Of a stretch of 61,688 bases of DNA, positions 8,179 through 16,355 are shown piece by piece. Below the pieces are notes generated by a model. It worked only from the letters and a program-made list of their open reading frames with translations, did no database searches and was not told the DNA's origin. Where the stretch lies: contig JACPNK010000003.1 in assembly GCA_016185525.1 (NCBI GenBank), positions 1-61,688 on the forward strand, written 5' to 3'. Made by a program: the position numbers and the translations under genes. Position 1 is the stretch's first letter; the number at the start of each line of letters is the position of its first letter. The stretch comes from Candidatus Yanofskyibacteriota bacterium (lineage in GTDB: Bacteria; Patescibacteria; Paceibacteria; 2-02-FULL-40-12; IGHO2-12-FULL-4).

Positions 8179-9993
8179 ATGCAAACTTACTTACTCTTCG
8201 AAATAGCCAATTCCTGTGCCGGGTCGAGCAAATTAATTAAAAAATTAATAGATTCTCTGCCGGATACAAGCCTGCACCCGGCTTCGCCTCAACAAAAAAA
8301 TATTGGCGTTAAATTCCAAATTTATAAGTACAATGAAATTGCTTTGCCTGACTATGAATGGTATCCGGTTTATAAAGAGACTTTCGTAAATGCACAAAAC
8401 TGGAAAAAGATTTTTGTTCATACAAAGAGCAAAGGACTTGATGTTTGGATAGATGTTTTTGATCTTTACAGCGTTGAAGTGCTTAAAAATAATCTGCCCT
8501 TGGTAACCGGAATAAAACTGCAATCTTCGGTTTTAAATAATCTGAAAGTATTGACGGCTCTATCTGAAGCAATAAAAGATAGCAAGGTTAAAGTAATGTT
8601 AAATGTTGCGGGAAGAGATCTGCCAAATATCAAAGCCTTGCTCGCTGATATTAAGTCAAATTATTTCAATAATGAAATAACCCTTCAAGCCGGTTTTCAG
8701 GGCTATCCGACTGACAAAGAAGACTTGACCGTAAGCAAGGTCCGGATCTTAAAATCTGAATTTCCCGACACAATCGTATCTTATGCTGATCATGTTGACG
8801 GTTCTTCTCCTCTCGCTTTTGATATTCCGGTTTTCGCCGTGACGGCCGGAGCTGGACATATCGAAAAACATGTCTGCTTGGACAGGAAAAATACAAAATA
8901 CGACTTCCAGTCGGCAATTGAGCCTTACGAATGCGATTTACTAATCTATAAGATTAAAGATGCTGAAAAAATCTTGGGAACAAAATTTATACCCGACAAA
9001 GAAGCAAATTACCTAAAAACAACCATAGAAAAACCAATCGCCTCTGTTCCTCTGCGAGCTGGGGATATCATAAACTTCAAAAATTTTGATTTCAGAAGAA
9101 CTGGGCAGGACGGCCTGACTGTTGCCGAGATAAAAGATCTAATGAGTAAGAGGTATATACTTGCAAAAGACATAAAACCCGGAAAAACAATCACAAAAAC
9201 CGATCTTAAAAAAGCCCGGATAGGCGTAGTCATCGCCTGTCGAATGAAATCAACGCGCCTTAAGCACAAAGCCATACTACCCATTCAGGGCTTGGCATCA
9301 ATTGAAAGATGCATTCTGAACGCTAAAAAAATTAAATCAGCCGATGAAATAATCTTGGCCACATCAACCTTAGAGGAAGACCGGGTTCTGAAAAAATATG
9401 CCCTGAAACATAAGATTCATTTTTTTGCCGGAGATCCGGAAGATGTAATGCTCCGATACTTAGGCGTGGCCAAAAAATATAAACTTGACATCATCATCCG
9501 TGTTACCGGTGATTGTCCGATCGTGTCGTATGAAATGGCCGAATTTTTACTTGAAAAACACTTTGAACGCGGCAATGACTATACCGGCCCCAAAGATTAT
9601 TGCACCGGCCAAAACAGTGAAGTTTACAACGTAAACACTCTCAAAAGAGTCATGGAATACCTTGGCGACGCCAGACACTCCGAATATATGACCTGGTACA
9701 TGATAACCAACAAAGACATCTTTCAAGTTGATATGCATAACCTGCCCAAAGAATGGATTCGAACTTACCGGCTGACTTTGGATGTCCAAGAAGATTTGGA
9801 TATGTTCAACGCACTATTTGAAAAATTAGGCAAAAAAGAAGCCAGCATTAAAAATGTTTTTGCTGTTATTGATAAGGAGCCTTGGATCCACGAACTCAAC
9901 GACGCCATGGTCCTCAAATATAAATCGGACAAAAAGCTGATAGACATGTTAAACAAAGAAACACGGATAAATCCAAAAAGAATCACTAAATGA
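8179..9993 (+). CDS. Fusion of NeuB-like sialic-acid synthase, SAF domain and SpsF-like cytidylyltransferase
   Basis: 604 residues with three parts. Residues 1 to about 275 are an NeuB-like TIM barrel: FEIANSCAG in place of AEIGxNHxG, VKFQ at 44-47, SYADH, and GHIEKH at 226-231. Residues about 280-346 are an SAF/antifreeze-like domain (VPLRAGDIINFKNF, AKDIKPGKTITKTDL). Residues 347-600 are an SpsF-type CTP transferase (ACRMKSTRL at 353-361, IRVTGDCP at 440-447). The protein would condense phosphoenolpyruvate with a hexosamine and then attach CMP. Bacillus SpsE and SpsF are separate proteins for legionaminic acid. The NeuB half is diverged, so it may act on a different sugar from the PseI at 10616. 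Overlaps the next gene by 4 nt. Confidence 0.85.
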   Translation: MQTYLLFEIANSCAGSSKLIKKLIDSLPDTSLHPASPQQKNIGVKFQIYKYNEIALPDYEWYPVYKETFVNAQNWKKIFVHTKSKGLDVWIDVFDLYSVEVLKNNLPLVTGIKLQSSVLNNLKVLTALSEAIKDSKVKVMLNVAGRDLPNIKALLADIKSNYFNNEITLQAGFQGYPTDKEDLTVSKVRILKSEFPDTIVSYADHVDGSSPLAFDIPVFAVTAGAGHIEKHVCLDRKNTKYDFQSAIEPYECDLLIYKIKDAEKILGTKFIPDKEANYLKTTIEKPIASVPLRAGDIINFKNFDFRRTGQDGLTVAEIKDLMSKRYILAKDIKPGKTITKTDLKKARIGVVIACRMKSTRLKHKAILPIQGLASIERCILNAKKIKSADEIILATSTLEEDRVLKKYALKHKIHFFAGDPEDVMLRYLGVAKKYKLDIIIRVTGDCPIVSYEMAEFLLEKHFERGNDYTGPKDYCTGQNSEVYNVNTLKRVMEYLGDARHSEYMTWYMITNKDIFQVDMHNLPKEWIRTYRLTLDVQEDLDMFNALFEKLGKKEASIKNVFAVIDKEPWIHELNDAMVLKYKSDKKLIDMLNKETRINPKRITK

Positions 9994-10559
9994 TAACTAT
10001 ATATATATTGGGCGGATTCTTAAAAAAAAATCGCGACGGAAGTTACAGCAGTGACGGGTTTAGCTACTTGAGAGTTTTGGCCGGATATTATCTTTACAAA
10101 AAATTATCCGAAAAGGACAAGGTTGAATTGATTGTTTCCGGGAGTAGGGGAATTTATAGAGGAATTCCTGACGTTCCTCGAGTAGCAACGGTAATGAAAC
10201 GGGAACTGATAAAATTGGGGCTAGACCCAAAAGAAATAAAAACAGACAAAACAGATTTTACTTACAAAGAGCTTGTCTGGCTGAAAAAATATATAGTTAA
10301 AAAAGCGGGCAAAGGATTCATTGTATCTAATGCCTATCACTTACCACGAATTAAAACTATGATTAGCCTTCTTCCAGAATTAAAAGAATTAAAAAATATA
10401 GTTAAATTAGTCCCCGCAGAAAAAATAGCAGTGAAACTTAATAAGAAATTAAAATCAAGAATTAAAAAAGATAATAAAAGTTTTGAAATGAAAAGAATTA
10501 TTGCTTCAGAGAAAAAAGGTATAAAAGCTCTAAAAGAAGGAAAGTATAAATTTACTTGA
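9990..10559 (+). CDS. YdcF/SanA-like DUF218 protein
   Basis: 189 residues. The family shape is visible in the N-terminal strand with ILGGF, then VSGSRG (about residues 49-54) and VSNAYHLPR (about 110-118), the usual conserved Ser/His/Arg site of YdcF-like proteins. The C-terminal 50 residues are very Lys-rich. Escherichia coli relatives (ElyC, SanA, YdcF) influence envelope and undecaprenyl-phosphate metabolism, but no reaction is settled for the family. No signal peptide or membrane segment is seen, so it should be cytosolic. It overlaps the NeuB/SpsF fusion by 4 nt, so translational coupling and a role in the same pathway are likely. Confidence 0.75.
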   Translation: MITIYILGGFLKKNRDGSYSSDGFSYLRVLAGYYLYKKLSEKDKVELIVSGSRGIYRGIPDVPRVATVMKRELIKLGLDPKEIKTDKTDFTYKELVWLKKYIVKKAGKGFIVSNAYHLPRIKTMISLLPELKELKNIVKLVPAEKIAVKLNKKLKSRIKKDNKSFEMKRIIASEKKGIKALKEGKYKFT

Positions 10560-10584
10560 CAAATTATCTGAAAAAATCTAAGAT
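10556..10584 (+). promoter_or_regulatory. Sigma70-type promoter for pseI
   Basis: TTGACA (10556-10561), 17-nt spacer, TAAGAT (10579-10584). It overlaps the end of the YdcF-like gene and lies 32 nt before the pseI start. Confidence 0.75.
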
Positions 10585-10615
10585 TCACCAGATTCTTTAA
10601 ATTTAAGGCTTAAAA

Positions 10616-11713
10616 ATGAACATAAAACCAATAAAGATTGATACGCCCAAAGGCACTCGTTTAATCGGCCCCGGCCAGCCGACTTTTATCGTTGCGGAAA
10701 TATCGTGCAACCATCAACAGAATTATGCCGAAGCAGTTAGGCTGGTAAAAGCCGCCGCTAAAGCCGGCGCTGATGCAGTCAAATTCCAAACCTACACCCC
10801 GGATACTATAACCTTAAATTGTGATAATCCCCTGTTTGTAATAGGCGGAAAAGATAACCCGGATTCGTGGCAAAAATTGACGTTCTATTCTATCTACCAA
10901 AAAGGTTACACGCCTTGGGAATGGCTGCCTAAACTTAAAAAACTGGCTAAATCTCTGGGCCTGGTCTTCTTCACTTCTGTCTTTGACGAAACGGCAGTTG
11001 ATTTTAACGAAAAAATGGGTGTTCCATTATATAAAGTCGCGGCTTACGAAGCAACCCACGTTCCTCTACTCAAAAAAATCGCTTCAACCGGCAAACCCGT
11101 TATAATTTCCATCGGATTCGCCTCTCAAAAAGAATCTCAAGAAGCGGTTGAAACACTTAGAAAAGCCGGGGCCAAAGAAATTGCAGTTCTGCACTGCTTG
11201 ACCTCATATGCGGCTACGCCTAACTCATCAACAACACATTTAGCAACAATCCGAGACATTGAGAACAGATTCAATGTTATCAGCGGGCTGTCTGATAATA
11301 ACGGGGGGATTGAACTGCCTGTTATGGCTGTTTTGTCCGGAGGGCATATAGTGGAAAAACATCTCAATATGCGCCACGGCAACAAAAGTTTTGATGACCG
11401 TTTTTCGATTGATCCCAAAGAACTGGCGATGATGGTAAAAAAGATTCGTGAAGCAGAAAAGTTTTTGGGCACAGTTCATTATGGACCAAACAACGACGCC
11501 GAAAAACACAACCGCAATTTTCGACGTTCAATTTTTGTTTCACAAGCCATTAAAAAGGGACAGAAATTTACAAGACAGAATATTAAAGTAGTCAGACCGG
11601 CATATGGTCTTCACACAAAATACTTTGATAAAGTTCTTGGCAAAGTTGCCTCGACAGACATTCAATTTGGCGATCCTTTAAAGTTCGCTCATGTTGTTGA
11701 CTTAAAGAAGTAA
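10616..11713 (+). CDS. pseI: Pseudaminic acid synthase (PseI/NeuB family)
   Basis: 365 residues, the normal length. AEISCNH (27-33) holds the metal/catalytic end of the NeuB barrel, followed by GADAVKFQTYTPDT, the PseI-typical YTPWEW, and GLSDNN. GGHIVEKH is the barrel's His motif. The last ~60 residues form an SAF domain (RSIFVSQAIKKGQKF). It condenses phosphoenolpyruvate with a 2,4-diacetamido-trideoxyhexose to make pseudaminic acid in the cytosol. YTPDT and YTPWEW favour PseI over plain NeuB. It has its own promoter and is followed by a hairpin before hisH. Confidence 0.88.
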   Translation: MNIKPIKIDTPKGTRLIGPGQPTFIVAEISCNHQQNYAEAVRLVKAAAKAGADAVKFQTYTPDTITLNCDNPLFVIGGKDNPDSWQKLTFYSIYQKGYTPWEWLPKLKKLAKSLGLVFFTSVFDETAVDFNEKMGVPLYKVAAYEATHVPLLKKIASTGKPVIISIGFASQKESQEAVETLRKAGAKEIAVLHCLTSYAATPNSSTTHLATIRDIENRFNVISGLSDNNGGIELPVMAVLSGGHIVEKHLNMRHGNKSFDDRFSIDPKELAMMVKKIREAEKFLGTVHYGPNNDAEKHNRNFRRSIFVSQAIKKGQKFTRQNIKVVRPAYGLHTKYFDKVLGKVASTDIQFGDPLKFAHVVDLKK

Positions 11714-11747
11714 GACTGGTGAGATATAATCACACTGGTCTTTTTTT
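11713..11747 (+). terminator. Hairpin with T tract between pseI and hisH (terminator or attenuator)
   Basis: A 9-bp stem with two G-U pairs (11713-11721 with 11733-11741) is followed by seven T. The loop holds TATAAT (11725-11730), so this spot could also serve as a -10 for hisH, but no clear -35 is seen. Confidence 0.5.
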
Positions 11748-11749
11748 AT

Positions 11750-12358
11750 ATGATCGGAATTATAAATTATGGCGTCGGAAATTTAACATCCGTGAAAAAT
11801 TCACTGGACTTTTTAAATATTCCAAATGCCGTAACCGATAGGCCGGAGGAGATAAATAACTTTGATAAGATAATTCTGCCCGGAGTCGGCGCCTTCGGTG
11901 CCGCGATGGAAAAATTAAATAATTTCGGTTTTGCCGATAAAATTAAAAACTTTGCAAATGCCGGTAAGCCCGTTTTGGGAATTTGTTTGGGCATGCAGCT
12001 TCTTTTTGATGAGAGCCGAGAATACGGCCACCACAAAGGACTAGGCCTTATAAAAGGAAGGGTTCTGCCGTTCAGTGAAAAAGTCAAAAGTTTGCCTCTT
12101 CCTCAAATCGGATGGAATAACATAACCAAAGAAAATGCTTCGCCGCTTTTGGAAAACATTGAAGATAACTCAAGTTTTTATTTTGTCCATAGTTTTTACT
12201 GCAAACCCAAGAATCAAGATCTCGTAACGGCCAGCTCCGATTACGGGATAAAATTTGCAGCCGTTATCCACGAAAAGAACATCTTCGGCTGTCAATTTCA
12301 CCCAGAAAAAAGCCAGTCAGCCGGACTTCAGATTTTAAAAAACTTTAACGACTTATGA
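11750..12358 (+). CDS. hisH: HisH-type glutamine amidotransferase subunit for sugar amidation
   Basis: 202 residues, class I glutaminase. The nucleophile Cys79 is in GICLGMQLLF and His184/Glu186 are in FHPEKS, a complete triad. LPGVGAFGAAM is the HisH-type signature. It releases ammonia from glutamine and passes it to HisF. Here it is read as the HisH2 type of nonulosonic and O-antigen clusters (as with Pseudomonas WbpG-HisH-HisF), not as histidine synthesis, because the neighbours are pseI and an N-acetyl-sugar amidotransferase and no other his gene is present. It overlaps hisF by 4 nt (ATGA). Confidence 0.88.
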   Translation: MIGIINYGVGNLTSVKNSLDFLNIPNAVTDRPEEINNFDKIILPGVGAFGAAMEKLNNFGFADKIKNFANAGKPVLGICLGMQLLFDESREYGHHKGLGLIKGRVLPFSEKVKSLPLPQIGWNNITKENASPLLENIEDNSSFYFVHSFYCKPKNQDLVTASSDYGIKFAAVIHEKNIFGCQFHPEKSQSAGLQILKNFNDL

Positions 12359-13140
12359 TAAAAAGGAGATTAATTCCTGTGCTTTATATTAAGAATGGCT
12401 TTATTGTGAGAAGCGAAGGATTTTCGTACCATCATAATATAGGCAATGTGATAGCTGAAGCCGGACGATACAATGGTTGGGACGTTGACGAGTTGATCTA
12501 CATAGACATAAGCCGGGAAAAAAATTACGATCTTCGCCGCGACGACTATAACGTAAACTCCTATAACTCCATTGGCGCCATCATCAGCGAAATATCAAAG
12601 GTTTGTTTTATGCCCCTGACTTTCGGCGGAGGCATCCGAACCATTGATGATGTTAGTTTTAGAATACAAAACGGAGCTGACAAAGTAACTCTAAACACCG
12701 GAGCGTTTGAAAATCCAAAACTCATAACTCAAGTGGCTGAAAAATACGGCTCTCAAGCTATGGTAATTTCAGTAGACTATAAAATTATTGACGGCAAACC
12801 TGTTGTGTTTACCGACTTTGGCCAAAAAAATACCGGTAAACTTGTTTACGACTGGACGAAAGAATGCGAAAATTTAGGCGCCGGAGAAATATTTCTTAAT
12901 TCTGTTGATCGAGACGGGAAAGCCAACGGTTATGACACGGAAACCATCGGCAAAGTTGTCGCTTCCACCAAATTACCGGTAGTCGCCTGCGGCGGCGCCG
13001 GCAGTCCGGAGGATTTTGTAGATTTGGCAAAAAAAACGAATGTATCAGCGATAGCCGCCGGAAATATATTCCATTTCACCGAATTGAGTTACCCCAACGC
13101 AAAAATATTACTTAAAAAAGAAGGATTAAACTTTAGATGA
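12355..13140 (+). CDS. hisF: HisF-like ammonia-channel subunit, lacking one catalytic Asp
   Basis: 261 residues, a (beta/alpha)8 barrel. The start RRLIPVLYIKNGF aligns with the HisF start in which the Asp of LDVKDG (Asp11) is catalytic; this protein has Tyr11. The second catalytic Asp is kept as Asp141 in ISVDYK. GGGIRTIDD and CGGAGSPEDF are the two phosphate-binding loops. Loss of one cyclase residue fits a HisF2 role: holding the ammonia tunnel and docking HisH while the partner enzyme at 13144 uses the ammonia. It follows hisH with a 4-nt overlap and precedes the partner by 3 nt. Confidence 0.88.
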   Translation: MIKRRLIPVLYIKNGFIVRSEGFSYHHNIGNVIAEAGRYNGWDVDELIYIDISREKNYDLRRDDYNVNSYNSIGAIISEISKVCFMPLTFGGGIRTIDDVSFRIQNGADKVTLNTGAFENPKLITQVAEKYGSQAMVISVDYKIIDGKPVVFTDFGQKNTGKLVYDWTKECENLGAGEIFLNSVDRDGKANGYDTETIGKVVASTKLPVVACGGAGSPEDFVDLAKKTNVSAIAAGNIFHFTELSYPNAKILLKKEGLNFR

Positions 13141-13143
13141 TAA

Positions 13144-14343
13144 ATGAATAAGGTCAAATATTGCACTAATTGCGTGTATCCGACAAGCTCGGCTGTTCCC
13201 CTTGCCTTTGATGACAAGGGGGTTTGTTCCGGTTGCCGAACCAGCCAAGAGAAAAAAAACATAAACTGGGACGAGCGCAAGAAAAAATTTGAGAAGCTTA
13301 TTGAAGAATACCGAAATAAAAACGGTACCGGTTACGATCTGATAATTCCTGTTTCCGGAGGCAAAGATAGTTATTTCCAAGTCCATCTGATGAAAAAGGT
13401 GTACGGACTAAATCCCCTGCTAGTTACATATAACGGCAACAACTATACTCCGACTGGCATGGAAAATTTGCTCAACATGCGAAATGTTTTCGGAGTAGAC
13501 CATGTATTTTTTACCGCCAATGTTAACGTGCTTAAAATTCTAAATCGTCTCGGCGTACAAATCTTAGGCGATATGCAATGGCATTACGCTTCCGGTATTT
13601 ATACTTATCCGATTAGAGTAGCCGTAGAAACCAAAACTCCTCTTATGCTCTGGGGAGAACACGGCCACATGGATTTGGGCGGAATGCATTCATACAATGA
13701 CTTTGTGGAATTTACATATCGCTATCGGCATGAGCATGTCATACGCGGATACGAGTGGACAGATTTTTTGAAACGCGCGCCGGAATTCGGCGAAAAACTC
13801 ACCAAGCAACAGCTAATCCCCTGGATGTATCCTTCGGACAAGGAGATAGCCGGTATCGGCGTCCGCGGCATTTACACCGCTAATTATTTTAAGTGGGACG
13901 CAAACATCCACGGACCGTTGATGATTAAAAAATATGGGTTTAAAGTGCCAAAAGAGCCATTTGAAAGAACATACAGAAAAATGTCCAACCTTGACGACAT
14001 GCACGAAAATGGCGTTCACGACTATTTGAAATTCATAAAATTCGGCTACGGCCGGGCAACCGACCATGCCTGCAAAGACATCCGCTCCGGGATTATGACC
14101 CGCGACCAAGCCATAAAAATCGTTAAAAAAATGGACTCCATAAAACCAAAGGACACTTACCGCTGGCTTAAATATGTCGGCTGGACAGAGAAAAAGTTTG
14201 ACCAAATCGCCGACACATTTCGCGACCCCAGAGTCTGGTGGATAAAAGACGGACAGTGGTGGAAAGATAACCTTTGGGGAAAACCATCATCTTATGGTAA
14301 AGTGCGCTTAGACCCTAAACAACAAAAAAAATATCAGGCTTAA
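13144..14343 (+). CDS. N-acetyl sugar amidotransferase (WbpG/PseA/LegX-like PP-loop ATPase)
   Basis: 399 residues. Four cysteines (Cys7, 10, 28 and 31) in CTNCVYP and CSGC form a probable zinc site. The ATP pyrophosphatase loop SGGKDS is at 71-76. LMLWGEHGHMDLGG and DDMHENGVHDYLKFIKFGYGRATDHAC are typical of the WbpG/PseA family, which converts a sugar N-acetyl group to an acetamidino group using ATP and ammonia supplied by HisH and HisF. The three genes lie in one unbroken unit. The product is likely an acetamidino nonulosonic acid such as Pse5Ac7Am, though the exact position is not readable. Confidence 0.87.
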   Translation: MNKVKYCTNCVYPTSSAVPLAFDDKGVCSGCRTSQEKKNINWDERKKKFEKLIEEYRNKNGTGYDLIIPVSGGKDSYFQVHLMKKVYGLNPLLVTYNGNNYTPTGMENLLNMRNVFGVDHVFFTANVNVLKILNRLGVQILGDMQWHYASGIYTYPIRVAVETKTPLMLWGEHGHMDLGGMHSYNDFVEFTYRYRHEHVIRGYEWTDFLKRAPEFGEKLTKQQLIPWMYPSDKEIAGIGVRGIYTANYFKWDANIHGPLMIKKYGFKVPKEPFERTYRKMSNLDDMHENGVHDYLKFIKFGYGRATDHACKDIRSGIMTRDQAIKIVKKMDSIKPKDTYRWLKYVGWTEKKFDQIADTFRDPRVWWIKDGQWWKDNLWGKPSSYGKVRLDPKQQKKYQA

Positions 14344-14345
14344 CT

Positions 14346-14786
14346 ATGGAACTAACCGTCAGACCGGCACAACTTGGCGATGCGCAAAGAATTTGGGAAA
14401 TCAGAAACGAACCGGCATCTTTGGCAGTCGCGGCCAGCCAAGACATGATTCCTCTGGCTCAACATGTTGCTTGGTTCAATAATAAATACTTTGAGGACAA
14501 GGATAATGTTTGTTTTGTAGCTGAAGTTAATCAGAATGTCGTCGGATATTCCCGTTTTGATCTAAGCGGCGATCACTACCTAAACTCAATCGCCGTTTCA
14601 TCCTCAATGCATGGCAAAGGCATCGGCACTCTTCTGTTGGGTCAGTCCGTAGCACAGTTAAAAACAGACAAACCAATCCACGCCGAGGTGAGAAAATACA
14701 ATTTGGCATCCGTAAAAATATTTGAAAGGAACGGATTTCAAAAAATATCCGAAGACGACAAAAATATATATTACCAGTTAATATAA
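14346..14786 (+). CDS. GNAT N-acetyltransferase (PseH-like)
   Basis: 146 residues. The acetyl-CoA-binding motif HGKGIGTLLL is at about residues 89-98, after the beta4 strand LNSIAVSSSM. The C-terminal NLASVKIFERNGFQK is the standard GNAT end. It starts 3 nt after the amidotransferase stop, so it is in the nonulosonic-acid operon. By position it would acetylate the 4-amino group of the UDP-sugar made by PseC, the PseH step, but the sequence alone only proves the GNAT fold. A terminator follows at once. Confidence 0.8.
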   Translation: MELTVRPAQLGDAQRIWEIRNEPASLAVAASQDMIPLAQHVAWFNNKYFEDKDNVCFVAEVNQNVVGYSRFDLSGDHYLNSIAVSSSMHGKGIGTLLLGQSVAQLKTDKPIHAEVRKYNLASVKIFERNGFQKISEDDKNIYYQLI

Positions 14787-14805
14787 AAGACCCGAAAAGG
14801 TCTTT
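14786..14805. terminator. Terminator hairpin (probably bidirectional)
   Basis: AAAGACC (14786-14792) pairs with GGTCTTT (14799-14805), loop 6 nt, with short T-rich tracts on both sides. It closes the plus-strand operon and could also serve the minus gene ending at 14886. Confidence 0.7.
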
Positions 14806-14885
14806 ATCTTTTGTTAGGATTCATGATAATTCAGAATAGCTTTCGCAACACGCTCGGTATAAATGACTATGGAAATGCCTTTGTG

Positions 14886-15344
14886 TTACCTTGCTTTTAC
14901 TGTCCAAACATCGCCCCACTTATACGGGTCAAAGCGTTTGTCATCTTTGAGAGATTCCTGCGTAGTGGCGCTTGAAGCGCAAACAAGAATAGTGTCGTCA
15001 GAAAGAGAAACCCAGCCGTTGGCATAAAAAGGCGGGATTATTATTAAATTATTTTTTCTTGCCGAGCTTACAAATTGAAACTTTTCGTCCGGTTTGTCGG
15101 GATTTAAAGCGACAAATTTTGCCGACCCGGACACGATAACAAAAAATTTCCATTCTTTTTTATGGTAGTGGAAACCCCGCACAATTCCTTTGCTATCATT
15201 ACAAACATAATACATTCTTTTAACCGCGACACTCTTGGGAGCAATTTCTTTTAAGCCGTTTATAAAAGGCGCAAAGATTCCTCTGTCATCGGCAAAAACA
15301 GGATATTCAACAGCTCTTGGCTTATTGTGGTTTATTTTTTCCAT
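14886..15344 (-). CDS. RmlC/WxcM-like cupin sugar epimerase or isomerase
   Basis: 152 residues, a single cupin domain. IVRGFHYHKKEWKFF (His59, His61) is the RmlC-like active-site strand and DKRFDPYKWGDVW is the RmlC-like end. RmlC enzymes epimerise dTDP-4-keto-6-deoxy sugars at C3/C5; short proteins of this class also include 3,4-ketoisomerases (FdtA type). The substrate cannot be told. Its start overlaps the SDR gene at 15332 by 13 nt, so the two are co-translated and probably act in sequence on one nucleotide sugar. Confidence 0.8.
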   Translation of the reverse strand: MEKINHNKPRAVEYPVFADDRGIFAPFINGLKEIAPKSVAVKRMYYVCNDSKGIVRGFHYHKKEWKFFVIVSGSAKFVALNPDKPDEKFQFVSSARKNNLIIIPPFYANGWVSLSDDTILVCASSATTQESLKDDKRFDPYKWGDVWTVKAR

Positions 15345-16309
15345 ATTTTTTTATTGTCCTTCATTAAACCCGCTAAATGTTTTTCATTAAAATGAACGGG
15401 TTCTTCCGAAGACGCTCTGTTAAGACTGGCGAGGGTCGCCATCTCTTTTATACCATGGCCTAAATTATATTTTAATCCCTTAAGCAGTCCCGCTTTTTTT
15501 GCCTTATCCGTGTCAACGTGATAATTGCGTTCATCTTGAAATGGCTGTTCGGTCGCTTCAACTTTGCAATTTGTCAATTTGCCGATTTTTTTGGCCAAGT
15601 CTTTTATTTGAGAATTTTCGGTAGTAAGATTGTAAATTCCTTTTGCGCTGCTACCGAGACCGTTAACAAAAGCTCTGGCAATATCTTTTACGTGGATAAA
15701 AGGCCTCCACTGGGTGCCGCCAAAATAAGTTAGCTTACCCTCATTAACAGCCTTAAAACTTAATAAGTTAACGGCTAGGTCTAGACGAATTCTAGAATGA
15801 TGGTCAGAAACGCCGTAAGCGGTGCCGACGCGATATATCAAAACATTCGGATGTTTGGCAAGGACTGACTCTACTTCCAGTTTGCTTTTGGCGTAAAGCG
15901 AGAGGGGTTGCGTCGGCGACAGTTCGTCAAGCATTGAAACGCTCTTGCCGTAAACCGAACAAGTTGAAGCAAAAAGTATCCGTCCCTTATAATTTTTGAC
16001 TAGCCACTTAACAGGTTCAACGTTAACCGCTCTGGTCATCCATTCGTCTATCTGACAGCCCGGGTCGCCGACAATCGCCGCCAGCCAAATAATATGAGTG
16101 TACTTGGGCAGTATGGATTTGAGTCTTTTATAATCCCGAATATCGCCATAAATAAAATCAACCGGTTTCATATATTGATGCTCGTAAACAAGCTTGTCGT
16201 AAACGCTGAATGAGATTTTTTTAGCAAGCAAAACATCAGTTATCGCCCCACCAATATAGCCGGCTCCGCCAACCACAAGAACGTTGATTTTTTGAGAATT
16301 TCTAATCAT
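15332..16309 (-). CDS. NAD-dependent nucleotide-sugar epimerase/dehydratase (extended SDR)
   Basis: 325 residues. GGAGYIG (14-20), ASTCSVYG (114-121) and YAKSK (Tyr139, Lys143) are complete. RVGTAYG and FGGTQWRPFIHVKDIA are typical of extended SDRs acting on nucleotide sugars, of the GalE or 4,6-dehydratase type. Partnered with the RmlC-like gene, it probably supplies an unusual deoxysugar. Translation starts 6 nt after a -10 box (TATTAT), with no Shine-Dalgarno, consistent with a leaderless transcript. The divergent neighbour is under the phased TTGACA motif. Confidence 0.85.
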   Translation of the reverse strand: MIRNSQKINVLVVGGAGYIGGAITDVLLAKKISFSVYDKLVYEHQYMKPVDFIYGDIRDYKRLKSILPKYTHIIWLAAIVGDPGCQIDEWMTRAVNVEPVKWLVKNYKGRILFASTCSVYGKSVSMLDELSPTQPLSLYAKSKLEVESVLAKHPNVLIYRVGTAYGVSDHHSRIRLDLAVNLLSFKAVNEGKLTYFGGTQWRPFIHVKDIARAFVNGLGSSAKGIYNLTTENSQIKDLAKKIGKLTNCKVEATEQPFQDERNYHVDTDKAKKAGLLKGLKYNLGHGIKEMATLASLNRASSEEPVHFNEKHLAGLMKDNKKIWKK

Positions 16310-16315
16310 TTTGCT

Positions 16316-16343
16316 ATAATAACAAAGATAAGTCGCAAAGCAA
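16316..16343 (-). promoter_or_regulatory. Promoter giving a leaderless transcript of the SDR gene
   Basis: Minus strand: TTGCTT (16338-16343), 16-nt spacer, TATTAT (16316-16321), then 6 nt to the ATG at 16309. Confidence 0.65.
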
Positions 16344-16355
16344 GATGTCTACCTG

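Noticed and set aside
11750..13140. HisH and HisF as part of a histidine operon
   Set aside because: No other his gene is here, HisF lacks Asp11, and the next gene is an N-acetyl-sugar amidotransferase; sugar amidation fits better.
13813..14205. A 130-codon open frame antisense to the sugar amidotransferase gene
   Set aside because: The opposite strand carries a complete, well-conserved enzyme in an operon; this frame has no ribosome site or recognised motif and is a shadow.
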